Shown in pieces: positions 59,125-64,000 of a DNA stretch of 64,000 bases (position 1 is the first letter of the stretch; each line of letters opens with the position of its first letter). Both the position numbers and the translations under genes were made by a program. This DNA is from Dolomedes plantarius (Eukaryota; Arthropoda; Arachnida; Araneae; Dolomedidae). The notes beneath the pieces are model-generated. The model did not search any database and was not told the origin of the DNA. It worked only from the letters and a program-made list of their open reading frames with translations. The stretch is taken from contig OU015494.1 in NCBI GenBank assembly GCA_907164885.2, positions 806,501 through 870,500 of the forward strand. The letters run 5' to 3'.

Positions 59125-59400
59125 TTATTTGACTACTAATGTAAAGATGAGCACACGGGCGGCAGCTACCCCAGGAACGGCCCTGCCGACAGCCCCTCGA
59201 AACAAGCGAACATATGGCTCAAGGACTTTGTCTCTGTACCTTTCAGAAGTAACAGACCATGTCTCAAAGACGTGGAGGTCTGTGTGGCCATCCAGCATTA
59301 TGCCTGCCCACACCATGACTCCCGTTGAAGGAAACTGATGTCTTTCCGTGATGTTTCTTGGGCGAAACTGAGTTCCACGTTCTCTCTATATCATTCTGAT
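59125..59400 (-). pseudogene. Tc1 transposase fragment
   Basis: The minus strand reads FRPRNITERHQFPSTGVMVW, then AGIMLDGHTDLHVFETWSVT and YRDKVLEPYVRLFRGAVG, the central part of a Tc1 transposase between the first and second catalytic Asp. No ends are seen. It lies beside the outer border of the Copia 3 LTR. Confidence 0.7.
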
Positions 59401-59812
59401 GTGCGCACATGTTTTGCACATGTCGACGTCAACTGAAATGTTTTGAAAATTATTATCTCGGAAATAACTTCCGAAATGCAGCAGCAGCCGCACCTACGAC
59501 TGCACTAGCTAAGGAACATAGCACAGGCGTCTAGACATCGCGAATTTAGATTTGCCAACTTGAACGTGATTGGATGTTCTGATCATGTGATTTGCTGATG
59601 TCCCGGTGTATGTTTCTGTTTTCGTTCTCTAATGTTTACATCAGATTATATGTTCGCATGGTATCGTAAACGCTTAGAAATCCGAATTTAAAAGATTAAT
59701 TAAGCATCATCAAAGTAAATGTTATTTCAAATGGTTCACTGTTGTCTTCAAATAGATATACGATTTGAATTATGGATCAATCAACTTATATTCTAAATGA
59801 AGCAGGGTTCGT

Positions 59813-61435
59813 TGATATATATCATGATATATATCCGATATTTATTTTAAAAATATCAGCATTTTTGATATTTTCATTTATGTGAAGTATTCTGTAAATA
59901 GCATTATGCATCATATTTTTTGTCTAAAAATTAGAACTTTAAATGTTCCATTGTTATTGAAAATTAAACTATAATTTGTTAATAAAATGCTAAAAGAAAA
60001 TAACAAAAATAATTTCTACACATCTAAAAATGTGTTTTTACAAATGTCTCTCATGTTTTTGCAAATGTCAAAAAAATGAGGAGCTTGCTAAATCTGGAGA
60101 TTTTGATATCATTTATTACGGTTGTTCTGCTCATATTTTAAATCTCTTAGCAAAAGACCTAGAACTTCCAAATGTAAGTAAAAATGTAATCAAAATAATT
60201 AAGTATTTTAGAAATACTCATTTACCAAATGCCTGGTACAAAGCAAATGGTGGCAAACTGTTAGTAACAGCTCAAACTCTAAGATGGAACACAATGTTTG
60301 ATACAATGAAGTCTTTTTTAGATAACAGGGGAAAACTGTTTCAAGTCTGTAGGATCATAAACATGAAATTGATAAAGACATTTTTAATTTAGTTAATGAT
60401 GTGAACTTAACGGTTAATTGTACGGACTATACAAACATTCTAAAAGCCATTGCAGAAACATTAGATGAAATGCAAAAAGATCAGACTAAAATTGCACAGT
60501 GTGTAGAAATTTGGATTAACTTAAGAAATAAATTGAAAGGAATAAAAGTGGTGCAAGAAACATTATCAGAAAGAGAAGAAATGGTGCTTTCACCAGCACA
60601 TTTAGCGCGAATATGTTGGACCATCGATATTGTGGAAGAAAATTAACTGAAGAACAAAAGCAGGGTGCATTTGATTTTTTGCATTCTACAGACAAAGAAC
60701 TTTTGCCTCTAGTAATGACTTTTTTAGCAAAAAAAATCCCCCTTTCCGAATTTTATGTTTGAAGACGATTTCTTAGCTGTAGAACCATTGATTTCGTGGG
60801 ACAATATTAAAATTGAACAGCCACTAAAAGAAAAAATTTCTAATTTAGTTAATCAACTGTTTACTGCTTCACCAACTACAGCACCGTTAGAGAGAATTTT
60901 CTCTAGCTTTGGTTTAGTTCAGTCTAAATTGCCCAAAAGGCTAGGAACTGAGAAAGTGGAAAAATTTACGTAGGAGATCACTTATGATAGTAAACATCCA
61001 GTTTAAACGCAACCGAATAACAACAATAATAACACTTACATTTTTGTTTAAATTTTTTAACACAAATAAATAAATTTCATTTTGTGTTTAAAGTTTTGTT
61101 AAAGAAATAAAACATTCTTGAAATTTGAGATAGTTTTATAATTTGCGTTTTGAAAGAGAAAATTGTTTAACTTAAAATTTTGTTATGAGTGCTTAAAAAA
61201 AAGAAAAATTTTTTATTTTTTATAATTATATATATAAAATTAAGTACTATTATATATTAGAATAATGTTTTATATTAGTTTTTATATAATGTATAATATG
61301 TATTAGGGTTTAAGTTGTATTAAATCTGAAAATATTTATCATCAGCAATAAGTTGACAATTTTGAAAATATCGGATATATATCAAAATATCGGATATTTT
61401 GGATATTTTCGAAAATATGCTATTTACGAACCCTG
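59813..61435 (+). mobile_element. hAT element 3, 1623 bp, perfect 8-bp target duplication
   Basis: The ends CAGGGTTCGT (59813) and ACGAACCCTG (ends 61435, preceded by ATTT) are hAT-type inverted repeats. The flanks are AAATGAAG on both sides (59805-59812 and 61436-61443), identical. The subterminal regions are rich in GATATATATC and CCGATAT/ATATCGG palindromic units. Inside is a decayed transposase. Confidence 0.92.
60030..60973 (+). pseudogene. hAT 3 transposase remnant
   Basis: Three + strand pieces. 60030-60392 has YGCSAHILNLLAKDL and IIKYFRNTHLPNAWY, a catalytic-domain segment with the CSAHxLNLLAKDL signature. 60401-60646 has EEMVLSPAHLARICW. 60755-60973 has FTASPTTAPLERIFSSFGLV and SKLPKRLGTEKVEKF, the dimerisation motif. 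The N-terminal zinc finger and first catalytic part are absent. Frameshifts or stops separate the pieces. Confidence 0.8.
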
Positions 61436-61443
61436 AAATGAAG

Positions 61444-63053
61444 AAATATTTTTAAATATACTACGCCACTTCTTAAAATCATGCAATACCAAGTATTTCA
61501 TGATTCCCCCCCCCCTAAAATTTTCCTGAAACATTCCATAAAATCTCGTTGACTAGATTTCCATAAGTAAAAGATTTTATAACAGTGCATTGGTTAGGTA
61601 ATTGAAATTTTTCACTTGTAATTTATTTTATTTAGAGAACCATTATTTATTGAAAGAATATATAACTTTCTAACGAGTGTTTACCTTCCAATTATCTCTT
61701 CATTATCCATTGATAACTTATATGGAAATAACCCAACAATCATATTATTACATAATTATTTAACAATTGATGCAGTTAATAAAATTTATAAATTTGATTT
61801 ATGAATTTATAAATATTTTATAAATTTTATAAATTTATTTTATAAATTTATAAATTGATGCAGTTAGAAAAATTATTTATTTAAATACTGTTTTTTTAAA
61901 TAAAATTTTTTCTCTCAAAAATTATTCAAAATTTGTGACGTTATCTAAACTAAAGCTACTTTAAACTTTTATTTTCGCTTCTTTATAGATATTTTGGTTC
62001 TTCCAAAGTATTAAAGAAAAAAAAAAAAAGCAAAATTAGTTTTCTAAGTTTTACTGAAATTTGAGCTTTTTTTTAAAATGTATGCACATTTAAATAAAAT
62101 GGAACTATGAACATACAACTTTTTTTAGAGGTTTCATTTTGCAATACAAAATAGTCATTTAAAAAATTTATATAAATATATTTTCTCAAATACTATATTT
62201 ACTATAAAAATAATTTTTTACTGCACTGAACATTTTGTGAATGCAAAATGATTTAAAATGAATTGTTGAGTTCTCTCTTCCCTTCTTAATACTTGAACCA
62301 TATATCCCAAATTCCTGCATCGTTAATAAGTTGGTTTTAAGGACTTAGTTCCTTATAACCAACATAGTCAGGATTCATGGTATAAATGGATTTCCCTCCC
62401 CCAAAGAAAAGAAAATTGGAAATCAGTTAAATGCGTTCTTTCACAAAAAGAAAAAAACAATTTAAGAAATAAATCAAGATTTTATTTATTATAAAAGCAT
62501 TAAGAGACAAAATTATATAAATGGCATATAAAAATAAATTTAAAAATTCCCAAATTCTTTTATTAAAAAAAGGCCACAAAACTTAAATAGAATTTCTTAC
62601 AAAACATATTTTTTTTATATCTTCTGTAAAATCTTAAGTTAAAAAAAAATATGCTTTTGGATGTTTATGAGTGATGATGCAGCAATGTTAAAAAATGTTG
62701 GATTAATGTCTTTGAACTTTGTAAAAAATATCTTTTTTGTGCTATGTTTTACGAAAAGAGATGCTTTTTTTTACAAATAATCAATACAAAATGCATGCTG
62801 AAGTCTATATATTTAACTGGACATGATATAAAACACAAATCATAAAAGGTGAGGATTTTGATGAATCATTTATTTTTAAAAAAAAGGGGGGGGATTGCAT
62901 TTTTATTAACTAGGAGCAGTCTTATATTAATATTTATGATCAAAAGAGCTATTATTTGAACAATAAATTTGTTTTAGAAGAACAGATTTTTTATTTTTGG
63001 CTTCTTCAGAGGAAGGATTAGATAATTTTCTTTTTTTACTGCCATGAGGTTTC
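61444..63053 (+). other. RSU1 intron 6: 1.6 kb, no feature recognised
   Basis: Very AT-rich. A short TTTATAAATTTATAAA-type repeat is at 61780-61855. I looked specifically for the next RSU1 repeats (LSLRDNDL-like, LPKEIGEL-like, GNRLTVLPP-like) and did not find them. Confidence 0.5.
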
Positions 63054-64000
63054 TTAACAGAGTGAAAAATGAATATGTTTACACATGAAGTTAGTTATTT
63101 CGTAATCATGACATGTGCATGAATAAGCAGTTGTACAAAGACAACAAATTCGACATGCTATAACACATTCATTATTGCACAAGTGATTTTTGGTTATACA
63201 ATAAGTTTTATTAGAAAAAATGACATTCCAACTATTTTCATTACATTCCTCAATATAGTGGCTTTGAGATTTTTCCCATCCCGGTGTCTTTTAAAATTCT
63301 GTGTAGCTCGCTTAGTAATTTTCCCTTTGATACATTTTATATATCGATCATAATTCTTATCATTAATTAAATTAAGTAACTCATTTAATACCTTATCCAC
63401 CCGTTTAGTTTTTTTCCCTTCTAGATAAATATGTTTCAAACTCCTGTGAAAATTTTCAACATGCATATTTGTATTGATTTTTGCCGCTTTCCGAAAACAA
63501 TATGCCCACATCTCAGGCCTGTGGACATAATTATTTATGAAATAATTATGAAATGTTTGAGTCTTGCTGTCCTCATTCAATATTTCACAAAAGTTGATCA
63601 GCATGACTCGAAATTTTTCTTCATCTAGTTCATACATTAAAGTTTTTAATGTTTTATAGACATCACCCCTAATTTCTTCTTTTAAATGAAATAGGTGCTT
63701 TTTCCAATTCCTATCAACATGCCAAGCACATAAAAGATATTTTTTACAGGGTTCAAAGACATTAATCCAAGCATTTTTGAACATTTGTGCATCATCACTC
63801 ATAAAAACACTAGGTTTTAAACTGTTTGCAATATTTAATTTTATACATTCAAAGAAGTGTGTAATTGTGTCAGTATTGACAGTCGATGTAATGCAGAAGG
63901 CTACAGGAATCCCTTCTTCATATTCATCGATTACCAAGAGGGTTATCAATTCAAATTGGTATCCAGAGATACCATGAGTACTATCAATACATACTCTGTC
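63054..64000 (-). pseudogene. Mutator-like (MULE) transposase, C-terminal half, runs off the right edge
   Basis: Minus strand, entering from beyond 64000: VCIDSTHGISGYQFEL with the first catalytic Asp (about 63960-64000), LLVIDEYEEGIPVAFCITS, SDDAQMFKNAW with the second Asp, LCAWHVDRNWKKHL, the CxWH motif of MULE transposases, and NMHVENFHRSLKH around the third acidic residue (63194-63949). After one frameshift near 63250 the SWIM zinc finger continues as NECVIACRICCLC, SCTCHDYEI and CKHIHFSLC, ending at 63054. One frameshift is the only lesion seen here. The N terminus is outside the window. Confidence 0.85.

Noticed and set aside
56078..64000. Possible further RSU1 exons
   Set aside because: I looked for the next leucine-rich repeats and the C-terminal helix region and found no match with splice borders.

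Overview
This is AT-rich, animal nuclear DNA. It holds one recognisable host gene, cut off by the right edge, buried in transposable elements. The host gene is the arthropod orthologue of RSU1 (Ras suppressor protein 1, a leucine-rich-repeat protein of integrin adhesions), on the + strand. Six exons (106, 51, 68, 53, 119 and 83 nt) run from the ATG at 8367 to 56077. They have canonical GT/AG borders and compatible phases and encode the first 160 codons of a protein that is about 277 aa in relatives. The remaining exons were not found before 64000. Long introns, Tc1 elements related to the Tcb1 group, and many piggyBac, hAT, Copia and Pao remnants suggest a large arthropod genome, most like a spider. 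The species assignment is inference.

Left flank (1-8366): the 3' part of a Ty3-type LTR retrotransposon (+) with a candidate 3' LTR; a BEL/Pao gag-protease remnant (-) interrupted by an 893-bp insert with an 8-bp target duplication; a Copia gag remnant (-) in one reading frame with the Pao gag; a 192-bp hairpin MITE; a probable Copia LTR; then a TATA-less RSU1 promoter region with NRF1- and ETS-like motifs.

Intron 1 (8473-12682) carries a 156-bp hAT MITE and a 584-bp deleted piggyBac. Intron 2 (12734-34725) is 22 kb, mostly nested elements. A 10.6-kb hAT (16519-27084) contains a 493-bp hAT MITE, itself holding a SINE, and a giant inverted repeat (about 18981-25766) whose right arm holds a Helitron-like element and a full-length Tc1. 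A second hAT (27192-30766) splits another copy of the same SINE. A full-length but broken piggyBac (31972-34646) follows.

Intron 3 (34794-40893) has three consecutive Tc1 elements, a TA-rich microsatellite and a deleted pogo/Tigger element carrying a SINE. Intron 4 is 756 bp with no element seen. Intron 5 (41822-55994) has a deleted piggyBac, two Copia remnants carrying two hAT and one Tc1 insertions, a Tc1 fragment and a third copy of the inverted-repeat family. Intron 6 (from 56078) has a Copia with its 5' LTR, a Tc1 fragment, a hAT with a perfect 8-bp target duplication and the edge of a Mutator-like element.

Nearly every transposon protein seen is broken by stops, frameshifts or lost catalytic residues. 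I found no new defence or regulatory system. The least explained structure is the long inverted-repeat family (18981-25766 and 54232-54510), which has no recognisable transposase.
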